Positions 43,273 through 52,029 of a stretch of DNA of 64,000 nucleotides are shown here, one piece after another. This stretch comes from JAJCYK01 sp965224285. Lineage in GTDB: Bacteria; Bacteroidota; Bacteroidia; Cytophagales; Cyclobacteriaceae. A program made the translations under genes and the position numbers. The notes under the pieces were generated by a model. It saw only the letters and a program-made list of their open reading frames with translations. It did not search any database and was not told the origin of the DNA. How positions within the stretch are numbered: position 1 is the stretch's first letter; every line of letters starts with the position of its first letter. Location: positions 434,001-498,000 of the forward strand of contig OZ245043.1 in assembly GCA_965224285.1 (NCBI GenBank), written 5' to 3'.

Positions 43273-45075
43273 TTATTTCGAAAACGAAAAATAGGCCATA
43301 AAATAGATAGCGCCGGCGGTGCCATCCATGGTAGGCTCATTAGTGGAATAATCGCCAATATCATCGTGGTAGACTACGAAAGAATTTTGCACTTCGGTAA
43401 AAGGATCGGGTCTGGTCAGGGTTAACCCCCTTAGTTGATTATAAATGGTAGTATACACCGGGCCGTCCACCAGCCCGCCAGGCACTTCTTGCTCCGTCAA
43501 TTTCCAGATACTGGTATGTACATCAACCGGATATTCTCCCTGGTCAGGAATGCCGGTGAACATGGAAGTTCCCCAGGGATTTCTGCCCAGTAGCCAGTCT
43601 CGCTGCTTCACCATAAATTCATTATAACGACGATCCCCGGTCATTTCCTGATAAAGTATAAGCTGGGTGATCAAGGCAGTAGTTAAATTATTGGAGCACC
43701 AAATAAACGGAGCCCCAACCTCAAAGGGATTGGATTTTCCCCTTTGCAGATTTTTCTCGATACCTGAGCGATAAAAACTCGCTAGTTTTTCCTGAAACCC
43801 GGTATCCACCAATGGATACAAGGCGAAATGTCCCAGGTTGATAAAGGGGTAATATTCATAATGAGCCGCCGAATCCAGCTCCATCCAAGAGGTGGTCCCG
43901 GTTTGTAATGCATAACGCTTAGCCTCTTCGAGATAGTGAAGCTCACCGGTAGCCCGGTATAATTCCACTGCCCCCCATTCCATGTCATCAGTCCAGGTAT
44001 TCTCGTTGTACCGGTAAGGCGCTCCGTAGGAGTTTCCCTGTTGGTAACCGGGCTTTGATATTCCCATCTGGTATAACTCTTTGGCTGCCTTAAGGCACTT
44101 GTTAGCATATACTGAGTCATGCAGGTGGTTTTTCCAGATCAGATAACCCAGTGCCATAGCAGCTGCTGAACGCCCGGCAATATTTGCAATACCGGTAGAA
44201 CTACTTTGGTATTTTGCTAATCCCTGGGGTTCGCCATTGGCAAAATATGCCGCTCGGTAGCTGTTGGGACCCCATCCGTAATCCGAGCTGTCTGTTTGAG
44301 GCCATTTCCATCCGATATGATCCCGGTCGTCAGCGATCTGGTGAAAAAGTTGGTCTTTCTGTGGGTGCATCTTGTGGATCCAGTCCAGCCCCCATTTGGC
44401 CTCATCCAGTACATCGGCAATGCCATTAGCCTGAGGCTGGCCTAGTTCATTAACCTTATCTTGAAATTTATCTGGTTCAAGCTCAAATGCTTTAAGCATA
44501 CGAGCGGTAGCATTACTTGATGTGATAAGGTATTTAAGTTGATCACCCGCATCATGCCATCCACCGCTGAGGTCGACGTAGGTTGAATCAGGCATGGGAC
44601 CGTAAAAAGTGCGACCGTCATGCTGATGGCACACCACATCCAGATAAGGGTTATATCCGCAACGCTGTTGCCTCATAAACTCCAGAAGATACTCTTGATA
44701 ACCGGTATAGGCATCTGCACCAATGGTAAAGATAGCAGAGGGCTGGCCGGTATTCAATTTCAAGCTATACTGCCCGGCGGTTTGAAAATCGGAAAAATCC
44801 AGGGTATAGTAATACTTGAATTGACCCCAGGTTGGCCGATTTGACCTTTGAAGCTTACCTTCATATACTTTTCCATCGCCACCGGCTTCCAGCAAGCTGA
44901 ACCCCCCTTTGATGGGACTATTGCTAAAGGCCAAAGCCTGTTTGGTCTCTTCAGGGAGGTAACCCACCAGGTTGTGCCTGATATATACTTTTGCTGGTGG
45001 ATCTGTGTAATGAGAGCTGGATATCATGCCAATACAGAGCAGCAGCGGGAAGACCGTATATCTGAATATTTTCAT
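43273..45075 (-). CDS. Glycoside hydrolase family 9 protein
   Basis: About 600 residues. I start at the ATG 45075, giving the signal peptide MKIFRYTVFPLLLCIGMI; a GTG at 45093 would overlap the SIS gene. An Ig-like CelD_N domain (about 28-115: AKVYIRHNLVGYLPEETKQA) precedes the (alpha/alpha)6 barrel. The barrel has GGWHDAGDQLKYL (about 171-183, catalytic base Asp), LLGRNPWGTSMFTG and the C-terminal acid Glu in STNEPTMDGTAG. GH9 enzymes are mostly endoglucanases, but marine members include exo-beta-glucosaminidases. With deacetylase and amino-sugar-type kinase neighbours, the latter is likely. Exported. Confidence 0.9.
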   Translation of the reverse strand: MKIFRYTVFPLLLCIGMISSSHYTDPPAKVYIRHNLVGYLPEETKQALAFSNSPIKGGFSLLEAGGDGKVYEGKLQRSNRPTWGQFKYYYTLDFSDFQTAGQYSLKLNTGQPSAIFTIGADAYTGYQEYLLEFMRQQRCGYNPYLDVVCHQHDGRTFYGPMPDSTYVDLSGGWHDAGDQLKYLITSSNATARMLKAFELEPDKFQDKVNELGQPQANGIADVLDEAKWGLDWIHKMHPQKDQLFHQIADDRDHIGWKWPQTDSSDYGWGPNSYRAAYFANGEPQGLAKYQSSSTGIANIAGRSAAAMALGYLIWKNHLHDSVYANKCLKAAKELYQMGISKPGYQQGNSYGAPYRYNENTWTDDMEWGAVELYRATGELHYLEEAKRYALQTGTTSWMELDSAAHYEYYPFINLGHFALYPLVDTGFQEKLASFYRSGIEKNLQRGKSNPFEVGAPFIWCSNNLTTALITQLILYQEMTGDRRYNEFMVKQRDWLLGRNPWGTSMFTGIPDQGEYPVDVHTSIWKLTEQEVPGGLVDGPVYTTIYNQLRGLTLTRPDPFTEVQNSFVVYHDDIGDYSTNEPTMDGTAGAIYFMAYFSFSK

Positions 45076-45085
45076 ATTTTGAGGA

Positions 45086-45856
45086 TTAGACACCCGCTAT
45101 CCGTTTTTTATACTCAGCCAGGGCCCGGTCTAATCGCTCATGCGCCGTGGTATCACCAGGCACATTGTGCGATGGATGGATGTGCAGCTTAACTTTCCTT
45201 TCTGCCAGGATCTGGGCTACTGTGGTGATGGTCATCCACACTGCTGCCACAAACCCCAGGGTGGAAACCGGACCGATCTTATCCTGATGGTTTGGCAGAT
45301 CCACAGAAGCGTCTTGCAAGGGGACGCAGGAATCTACTACCAGGTCAGCAATCTGAAATAGGGTTTTCCCGGAAGAATGCCGGGATTGCTTATCCACAGA
45401 TTCCGCAACAGAACCATAGGCTACTACCTTCATACCCAGCCTTTGGGCTTCCAAGGCTACATCAATATTTACATTATTTATACCGGTATGGGAAAAGATC
45501 CACACAGTATCGCGGGAGTCGAAATTGTACCCGCTCATAATCTTTGTGCCGTATCCCTCAACCCGCTCCAGAAAAATAAATTGATGTACGCCCATATCAC
45601 CCACGATATGAGTAAAGTAGGAGAGGGGTAATTCTATTATGGGGTGAAAGCCTACAAACCCCCCAATTCTGGGATACATTTCTTCTACCGGCAGCGTAGA
45701 ATGCCCGCAACCAAAGGTGTGGACCCATCGACCCGCTTGTATTGAATTTGCCATTAACTCAGCAGCCCTTGATATGGGTTCGAACTGGGTGTGCTCAAGT
45801 GCATCCATTACCCGGCGGGCATTTTGTAGCCATTGTTTAGCTAGAGGTGCTTTCAT
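45086..45856 (-). CDS. SIS-domain sugar isomerase (UPF0309-like)
   Basis: 256 residues of a single SIS fold: WVHTFGCGHSTLPVEEMYPR, IFSHTGINNVNIDVALEAQ, MKVVAYGSVAES and ADLVVDSCVPLQDA. This family is annotated as sugar isomerase domain-containing or UPF0309, and the phosphosugar is not known. In this operon it may convert a sugar phosphate formed by the ROK kinase, perhaps as an amino-sugar phosphate isomerase/deaminase, since no NagB gene is present. It lies 7 bases after the MFS gene and 10 bases before GH9. Confidence 0.85.
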   Translation of the reverse strand: MKAPLAKQWLQNARRVMDALEHTQFEPISRAAELMANSIQAGRWVHTFGCGHSTLPVEEMYPRIGGFVGFHPIIELPLSYFTHIVGDMGVHQFIFLERVEGYGTKIMSGYNFDSRDTVWIFSHTGINNVNIDVALEAQRLGMKVVAYGSVAESVDKQSRHSSGKTLFQIADLVVDSCVPLQDASVDLPNHQDKIGPVSTLGFVAAVWMTITTVAQILAERKVKLHIHPSHNVPGDTTAHERLDRALAEYKKRIAGV

Positions 45857-45863
45857 GTATCCA

Positions 45864-47042
45864 TTAAATTCTTGTTTTTCCTGATATTCTGTATAATGAT
45901 AAGCCCATTACGGCGGCCAAGCAAATGGTGGCTGTAAAAACCAGACCCGGCAGGATGCTTAATCCATAATTTTGAGAAAATGCTCCCATTAAGAAGTTAA
46001 GCAGTATGTTCCCTGAGAGGGCAATCACAAAAACCAGGCTGAAAGCCGTTCCGGAAATGTCACTATGTAAATCTCCCACATACCCTAAAATAATGGGGAA
46101 TCCAGCGGCCAGGCCTGCTCCAAGCAGGACCAGTCCCAGAATTTGGAATTTCTCAGTTCCAGTCCAGGCCAATATGGAAACTCCGGCAATAAGCAGTACC
46201 ACAGAGACCAAGAGTATCTGATAAGGCCTTACAGCTTTCAATATAAATGCCAGGATCAACCTGGTTAGTGTTAGACTTAAAATAAACAGGGTTAAGCTAA
46301 AAAGAGCCCTGGAAATGCTGAACTCTATTTCTTTTTCTAGATACAACGGACTCCAGTTATTAAGTATTCCTTCAATGCCGCTTTGAAAGAAAAGTACTAA
46401 ACCCAGAAGTAAAAGATTTGGATTTTTAGCTAGCTCCCAGATTCTGCTGATTGGCAGGCCTTGGCTTTGTTTAGGTTGAGGAAATTGGACCAGGGCAAAG
46501 TAAAAAGCGGGCAGAAGTAACGCCAGCCCAATTGCCATTAGTATTTGCTGGTAATGGAATATCGAATTTAGTATCCCCATTATCGAGGGCATAGCTAAGG
46601 CTCCAACCCCAAAAAATACCCCTAATAAACTAAGGTTGGCGCTTCTTTTCTCAGGGTTGGCAGCGCTGATATCGGCTACTAATGCGTTGGTCCCTCCGTT
46701 TATCGCACCACCACCCAACCCGATACCCAAAACAGACATTTGGAGGATCACATAGCGGTCGGCAAATGCTAATCCCTCCATACCCACTAAAATTATAAGC
46801 ACACATATTACCAGTAAGGATTTATATGAATAACGATCTACAATAGGCCCAAAAACCAGGGAACCTATCAGAATCCCCAAAGGCAAAATGGAGGCAAGGG
46901 TGCCTGCTTGCAATTCATCAAATTCGAATTTGTCAATCAAGGAAGGCAATATCGAGCCCAGGGTTATAATGACTACCCCAAATAACAACATGCCTAGGCA
47001 AGCGGCAGCAAATACTTTTTTGAAATTGTATTGATTACTCAT
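45864..47042 (-). CDS. MFS transporter, sugar type
   Basis: About 392 residues with twelve hydrophobic segments. The family motifs are GTLASILPLGILIGSLVFGP followed by IVDRYSYKSLL (loop 2-3) and YVILQMSVLGIGLGGGAING. I start at the ATG 47042, since the frame upstream lies inside the ROK gene. The ATG overlaps the ROK stop by eight bases. It probably imports the monosaccharide liberated by the GH9 enzyme. Confidence 0.9.
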   Translation of the reverse strand: MSNQYNFKKVFAAACLGMLLFGVVIITLGSILPSLIDKFEFDELQAGTLASILPLGILIGSLVFGPIVDRYSYKSLLVICVLIILVGMEGLAFADRYVILQMSVLGIGLGGGAINGGTNALVADISAANPEKRSANLSLLGVFFGVGALAMPSIMGILNSIFHYQQILMAIGLALLLPAFYFALVQFPQPKQSQGLPISRIWELAKNPNLLLLGLVLFFQSGIEGILNNWSPLYLEKEIEFSISRALFSLTLFILSLTLTRLILAFILKAVRPYQILLVSVVLLIAGVSILAWTGTEKFQILGLVLLGAGLAAGFPIILGYVGDLHSDISGTAFSLVFVIALSGNILLNFLMGAFSQNYGLSILPGLVFTATICLAAVMGLSLYRISGKTRI

Positions 47043-47964
47043 CAATGAGGTGAGTTTTTGAGAAGGCCAGGAAGGCAGCCCCATACAAACCGGCCTGATC
47101 TCCCAGTTGCGCAGCTTCCAGGGTTACCTGCTGTATACTTATGGGTTGAGCCCACTTTAATGCTTCCTGGTAAATTTCTTTTAAAAATGGCACAGCAGGT
47201 CCGAAGATCCCTCCACCGAAAATGATTTTTTGGGGATTGAAAATGCTTACCAGGTTAGCCACTGCTTTTCCCCAATAGGCAACTGCCTGTGCTATGATTT
47301 CTCGTGCTGCCGCATCATGCTGATGGTAAGCGATGAACAAGTCCTTGGTACTAATTTTTTGACCGCTCTTTTTCAGAGCCATGTTAGTGATGCCCCTGCC
47401 CGAGGCGTGAAACTCGAAGCACCCGCAAGACTCATATTGTGGTTGGTAAGTATCGGATAAAGCCATCCATCCAATGGCGCCCGCAATATCTCCATGCCCC
47501 CTTAATATTCTACCATCGGTTAAGATCCCTGCCCCGATCCCAGTGCCTACCGCTATAAATATAGCATCGCTGCATCCCCGGGCAGCCCCCATCCACACTT
47601 CTCCGCTAATATAACAGGCCCGGTCATTGTCTATCACCAGGGGAATGTCATGCTCCAGGTGTTGTTCGATGCGGGAGCGTAGAGGAAATTTCTCCCAACC
47701 AGGAATGTTGGGCGCCCATACCGTACCGGTATTGGAGTGATAAATTCCAGGTACCCCAAGGCCAATAGATATTACCGTTAATGAATGAGCTGATGCTTGA
47801 TTTAACAATTCGTCGATAACCTGCTGCAGTAATTCGCCCACCTGATCACCCTGCCTATCTTGAAGATAACTTAGCTTTTGTTGGTATATGTTGCCGCAAT
47901 GATCGAATAGAGCACCTGAAATTTTAGTCCCTCTAAGGTCGATAGCTAGCGCTGCCGGTTTCAT
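47035..47964 (-). CDS. ROK-family sugar kinase
   Basis: 309 residues without a helix-turn-helix, thus a kinase and not a ROK repressor. The ATP-binding/substrate motifs are AIDLRGTKISGALFD (about 7-21), VIDNDRACYISGEVW, IFIAVGTGIGAGILTDG and GHGDIAGAIGW. The zinc motif is shortened to ESCGCFEFHASGRG. ROK kinases phosphorylate glucose, GlcNAc, glucosamine or related hexoses at O6. First gene of a five-gene operon, with a palindrome directly upstream of its ATG. Consistent with phosphorylating the sugar taken up by the next gene product. Confidence 0.92.
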   Translation of the reverse strand: MKPAALAIDLRGTKISGALFDHCGNIYQQKLSYLQDRQGDQVGELLQQVIDELLNQASAHSLTVISIGLGVPGIYHSNTGTVWAPNIPGWEKFPLRSRIEQHLEHDIPLVIDNDRACYISGEVWMGAARGCSDAIFIAVGTGIGAGILTDGRILRGHGDIAGAIGWMALSDTYQPQYESCGCFEFHASGRGITNMALKKSGQKISTKDLFIAYHQHDAAAREIIAQAVAYWGKAVANLVSIFNPQKIIFGGGIFGPAVPFLKEIYQEALKWAQPISIQQVTLEAAQLGDQAGLYGAAFLAFSKTHLIDE

Positions 47965-47966
47965 AG

Positions 47967-47985
47967 GGAATTTTAGAAAAATTCC
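47967..47985. promoter_or_regulatory. Palindromic operator candidate in front of the ROK operon
   Basis: GGAATTTT and AAAATTCC are separated by three bases, a 19-base perfect inverted repeat. It ends two bases upstream of the ROK ATG on the minus strand, so a bound protein would block transcription or translation start. The RNA form would be a short AT-rich hairpin over the ribosome entry site. Confidence 0.5.
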
Positions 47986-48171
47986 AGATCAGATCAAAAA
48001 TTTTGTCCACGCAGATGCAAGAAACTAACAATCTCAGCGGCGGATTCTTTTATAAATGGAATGAAAGCGCTGAATTTTCCAGGTAAATGTTAGTTTAGTC
48101 AATACACCATATCTTGTCGAATACTACTAAAATATCGTAAAAACAAACTGTGATACTAATAGCTAAATCAA

Positions 48172-48891
48172 ATGGAAGAAAATCACCACAGAAATGAGAA
48201 AACCGCTGCTCTAAGTCCTCCCAAAGTATTATTTTTTGATGTAAATGAATCGTTACTGAACCTTTCCATCCTTAAAGCCAGCGTAGGTAAAGCGCTAGGT
48301 GGTCGGGAGGATCTGGTTCCGTTATGGTTTACTACCATGTTGCAATATTCCCTGGTAACCACTACCAGCGGTCAATTTGCGGACTTTGGAACCATAGGGG
48401 CTGCCACCTTGAGCATGGTGGCCGCTAATAATAAGATTAATTTAACGAAATCTGAAGCTGAGTATGCCATAAGCCCTATACTCCGCCTGTCCCCACACCC
48501 AGAAGTAAAACAAGCTCTTGCAAATGCGAGGAATGCCGGGTTCACCATGGCCTCTTTAACCAACTCCTCTAAGAAGGGAGTGGAGGAACAGTTTAATAAC
48601 GCCGGCTTGACAGAGTTTTTCGATGAGAGACTAAGTGTCGAAGAAGTGAGGAAGTACAAACCACATAGGGAAGTATATCACTGGGCTGCAGAAAAACTTA
48701 AGGCACGACCCGAAGAATGCATGATGATCGCTGCCCATGGATGGGACGTGGCCGGGGCTATGTGGGCTGGTTGGAGGGCGGCTTTTATTGCCCGCCCTGG
48801 ACAACAGCTATATCCGATGTCGCCTCCGCCTGAGATCAATGAGCCGAATCTGCTTAAGGTTATAGAAAAATTGATGGAGCTGAAACGATAA
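48172..48891 (+). CDS. Haloacid dehalogenase type II-like HAD hydrolase
   Basis: 239 residues. HAD motif I is LFFDVNESLLNLS (nucleophile Asp), motif II TMASLTNSS, motif III Lys in RKYKPHREVY and motif IV AAHGWDVAGAMWAGW. The helical cap sits between I and II (PLWFTTMLQYSLVTTTSGQF). This resembles bacterial L-2-haloacid dehalogenases, but the typical halide-binding Arg/Asn cannot be verified by eye, so a phosphatase is possible. Soluble, stands alone. Confidence 0.85.
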   Translation: MEENHHRNEKTAALSPPKVLFFDVNESLLNLSILKASVGKALGGREDLVPLWFTTMLQYSLVTTTSGQFADFGTIGAATLSMVAANNKINLTKSEAEYAISPILRLSPHPEVKQALANARNAGFTMASLTNSSKKGVEEQFNNAGLTEFFDERLSVEEVRKYKPHREVYHWAAEKLKARPEECMMIAAHGWDVAGAMWAGWRAAFIARPGQQLYPMSPPPEINEPNLLKVIEKLMELKR

Positions 48892-48895
48892 GTGT

Positions 48896-48910
48896 TATTC
48901 CAGTGGAATA
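48896..48910. other. Short palindrome after the HAD gene
   Basis: TATTCCA-G-TGGAATA forms a perfect 15-base palindrome directly after the stop at 48891. The loop is too small for a stable terminator stem beyond five pairs. It may be part of an operator for the next gene (49015). Confidence 0.3.
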
Positions 48911-49014
48911 TTATCTCTACACCTTGAAATTCTCTTAATTTTTGGTGTTATTAAATCATACACCTTGATGTTTTGAATAGTTAAGATCTTGGAATTTTAT
49001 TCACTGAAGCAGTC

Positions 49015-50469
49015 ATGAAAGACACTAAACTGAAACCATACAAAAGCAGAAGAAAGTTTCTTAAAAATTTAGGGCTGGCGGCTCCAGTAGTCGCGGCCAC
49101 ACCGGAAGTGTTGGGGGCCACCACCACAGAATCAATTCAAATACTAAAACGTCGGAGCCCTGTGCCCGCCAATGACCGTATTCAAATAGCGGGCATCGGG
49201 ATGGGAATTATGGGATTTGGAAATATAAAAGCGGCCTTAAAAACCGCAGGAGTGGAGCTAGTTTCAGTGGCTGACTGCTACCAAGGACGCTTGGTCCGCA
49301 GTAACGAAGTGTTTGGCCAGTCGGTTAAGACTACCCGGGATTACCGCAATATTTTAGAAGATGAATCAGTTGACGCGGTGGTCATATCGTCCACTGATCA
49401 TTGGCACGCTGCCATGGCCATTGAAGCTATGAAAAAGGGCAAACCAATATACTGCGAAAAGCCCATGGTCAAGGAACTTACTGATGGGAATGAAGTAGTG
49501 GCTACCTGGAAAGAAACCAAAGTGCCTTTTCAGGTTGGAAGTCAATTTGTCAGTAATATTATCCATCAAAAGGCCCGGGATCTTTACCAGGCAGGAGAAA
49601 TAGGCCAATTGACTAGCGCGGAGGCATATTTTGACCGGTTCGATGCCTTGGGGGCTTGGCAATATTCAATTCCACCTGATGCTTCGCCTGAAACAATCAG
49701 CTGGGACATGTTTTTAGGTCCGGCGCCCACCACACCCTTTGACCCGGTAAGGTTTTTCCGCTGGAGAAACTACCGGGATTACGGCACCGGTATACCGGGA
49801 GATCTGTTTGTCCATCTCTTTTCCATGCTTCACTTGATCACCGGCTCTAAAGGACCTGAAACCATATACGCCACTGGAGGTTTACGCTACTGGAAGGATG
49901 GCCGGGATGTGGCGGATGTGATGTTAGGACTGTTTGATTACCCGGAAACGGATGAACATGCCGCTTTCAACCTGGCCTTACGGGTGAACTTTGTGGCAGG
50001 ATCAGGAGGGGGCAGCGGTATTCGGCTAATCGGTTCCGAAGGAGAATTAAACTTAGGTTGGAATGACTTTACTTTGAAAAAGAATAAGCTACCCAAAGCT
50101 CCGGGCTATGGAGGCTGGGATTCATTTGGCACCTTCCCTAAAACCACCCAGGAAAAGTTTGTAGAGGAGTACCGCCAGCAATTCGGCTCTCCTGAAGCTT
50201 CAGTAAGAGGGCCTGGAGAATTGGTCTATAAGGCCAGCGATGGCTACGAAAATGAAGGGATGCGCATTGATCATTTTGCCAACTGGTTCCAGGCCATCCG
50301 CAGTGGAACCCCTACCATCGAAGATCCGGAGTTTGGACTGAGGGCAGCAGGGCCTGCGGTGGCAGCCAACATCAGTCATTATGAAAACCGGATTGTGAAT
50401 TGGGATCCCCAAAATATGCGGGTTGTGGGGGATAAGTCTAAAGCAAACGCAAAAAAGAAGAAGAGCTAA
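49015..50469 (+). CDS. Exported Gfo/Idh/MocA-family oxidoreductase
   Basis: 484 residues with a twin-arginine signal (KSRRKFLKNLGLAAPVV, RR at 12-13). The NAD-binding Rossmann domain follows (IQIAGIGMGIMGFGNIKAAL). The catalytic Lys is in the EKPMVKEL motif, and the alpha/beta domain has MFLGPAPTTPFDP and RNYRDYGTGIPGD. Such Tat-exported members are common in Bacteroidota sugar-degradation loci and oxidise or epimerise sugars or inositols in the periplasm. The C-terminal end is Lys-rich (KSKANAKKKKS). Substrate unknown. Confidence 0.92.
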   Translation: MKDTKLKPYKSRRKFLKNLGLAAPVVAATPEVLGATTTESIQILKRRSPVPANDRIQIAGIGMGIMGFGNIKAALKTAGVELVSVADCYQGRLVRSNEVFGQSVKTTRDYRNILEDESVDAVVISSTDHWHAAMAIEAMKKGKPIYCEKPMVKELTDGNEVVATWKETKVPFQVGSQFVSNIIHQKARDLYQAGEIGQLTSAEAYFDRFDALGAWQYSIPPDASPETISWDMFLGPAPTTPFDPVRFFRWRNYRDYGTGIPGDLFVHLFSMLHLITGSKGPETIYATGGLRYWKDGRDVADVMLGLFDYPETDEHAAFNLALRVNFVAGSGGGSGIRLIGSEGELNLGWNDFTLKKNKLPKAPGYGGWDSFGTFPKTTQEKFVEEYRQQFGSPEASVRGPGELVYKASDGYENEGMRIDHFANWFQAIRSGTPTIEDPEFGLRAAGPAVAANISHYENRIVNWDPQNMRVVGDKSKANAKKKKS

Positions 50470-50882
50470 ATAATGATAGATTTCAGTTTACCAGGCACCA
50501 ACAGCCTTTAGCCTTAGCATCGCGAGGTGGGTCTAAAAACCCTCCGCGAGTAATAACTGCTGGCTTAATATAGGAATTTCAAAAATATTGAGGTGAAGAT
50601 TAGCGGAAAAAAGGTCTTATTGAAGTGCAATAGCGATTGCTTTTTGAATCGGTAACTCTTTCATAGCTGTATGCCATTAAGCGTTGAACAATTAAGTATG
50701 GCTTGGTAAGAATTGCAAAAAGTTTAAGTAAAATGAGGAGCGATTTATGGGAATAATTATTTGGAGGATGCAGGTCTGGGCCGGAGCAAGATTAAATAAT
50801 TATTGGTAGTATACATTTTTATTTAATATACCGTAGAATGAGGGGCAGGTAGTTTTAGGCTTAATCGGTACAAATGTCCGTG
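50470..50882. other. Intergenic region between convergent genes
   Basis: 413 bases between the stop of the oxidoreductase gene and the stop of the esterase gene. A GC-rich inverted repeat occurs at about 50520-50548 (CGCGAGGTGGGT ... ACCCTCCGCG) with a bulge. It has no T-run but may help transcription end. I see no gene or RNA in the rest. Confidence 0.4.
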
Positions 50883-51917
50883 CTATAGTTCCCATCCATG
50901 TAATACCTCAGTGATTACCGGCCAAGTTTTTTCGGGATAAAATTGATGGCCGCCCTTTCCTACGATCAGCATTATATTTTCGTCAGCTCCATCTTCCTGG
51001 TAAAACTGTTGCGCAACAGCGAAACCCTCTCGAACACCTTGGATATCCGCCAAATAATCTCGGTCACCTGCTACAATAATGAGATTTCTTGGCGAAATAA
51101 GCTGAGCCAGGTCCGCCATATCTGCTAGTTGCATTAAGCCGGGAACATATCCACAGGAACAGTGAGGATATTTTAACCATGAGGTCTCGAAGGTGCTAAA
51201 GGAACAAGATACTACGGCTATATCGATCCGAGGATCCATGGCAGCGGCATAGTAAGCAGTGGTACCCCCGGAAGAATTACCTATAATGCCTATCTTGCTA
51301 TTATCAAGACTGTCAAGGGCGTAGATCACATCGATGGTGCGACTGATATCGTACACCCTTTCACCAAGCATAGTGCGTCCCTGCATCAGTTCATTCAAAG
51401 ATTGGTGGTTGCAGGTCAAACTGTCCAGTTGCCTTTCTCCGAACCCTTTCTGTTCTATAACCAAAGCTACCCATCCACGGTCAATAGCCTGGATGGCCAG
51501 GTCACGACCACCTTCAACCAGTTTTTTCTCCCGATGGTTGCGGTACTCTCCCAGGGATATAAACATACCAGGGGCATGGCCTTGCAGGCAGACCATGACA
51601 GGGTAAGGAGGCTCGAGATTTTTTGGAATGACCAGATAACCGGGGACCCTGTCTTCATTTGACTGGAAATGAAAACGGTATTGGGTATAGGTTTCATGAT
51701 TTTTAGGAGCCTCAAATGTTAGTTGTAAACTATCATTTGTTCGCCCATGAATCTTCATGAGTTTTCCCAAGTCCTCTCTTAAACTTTCTCTGGTCTCAGA
51801 TACAACCTTTGGTTGGTCTTTTTTGGTTTTATCGCTCACACAAGAGGAGAATATGAGCAAAAGCCCCATTACCATCAGTACATGAACCCTGGAAAGCAAA
51901 TATTTAAGTTTAGACAT
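50883..51917 (-). CDS. Alpha/beta-hydrolase lipoprotein, esterase-like
   Basis: About 344 residues. I start at the ATG 51917 because it gives a lipoprotein signal (MSKLKYLLSRVHVLMVMGLLLI, lipobox ...FSSC). The frame upstream runs into the neighbouring gene's promoter. The fold is an alpha/beta hydrolase of the acetyl-xylan-esterase/dienelactone type: PYPVMVCLQGHAPG (oxyanion region), GWVALVIEQKGFGERQ, the nucleophile elbow GNSSGGTTAY, Asp in VAGDRDYLAD and His in GKGGHQFYPE. It may deacylate a polysaccharide. It is divergent from a BNR_4 protein that reads the other way, 112 bases apart. Confidence 0.85.
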   Translation of the reverse strand: MSKLKYLLSRVHVLMVMGLLLIFSSCVSDKTKKDQPKVVSETRESLREDLGKLMKIHGRTNDSLQLTFEAPKNHETYTQYRFHFQSNEDRVPGYLVIPKNLEPPYPVMVCLQGHAPGMFISLGEYRNHREKKLVEGGRDLAIQAIDRGWVALVIEQKGFGERQLDSLTCNHQSLNELMQGRTMLGERVYDISRTIDVIYALDSLDNSKIGIIGNSSGGTTAYYAAAMDPRIDIAVVSCSFSTFETSWLKYPHCSCGYVPGLMQLADMADLAQLISPRNLIIVAGDRDYLADIQGVREGFAVAQQFYQEDGADENIMLIVGKGGHQFYPEKTWPVITEVLHGWEL

Positions 51918-52029
51918 ACGGCTTGCCATAAAACGGACACACCACATTCCGTAATTTGATTTGGTTGTCTTACTCGTAAATGTTGAACTTTTCATTAAAT
52001 TATGGGCCACAATTTACCCGAGCGTAAAA

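Noticed and set aside
50519..50548. GC-rich inverted repeat between convergent genes as a terminator
   Set aside because: The stem has a bulge and no T-run, so I list it only within the intergenic note.
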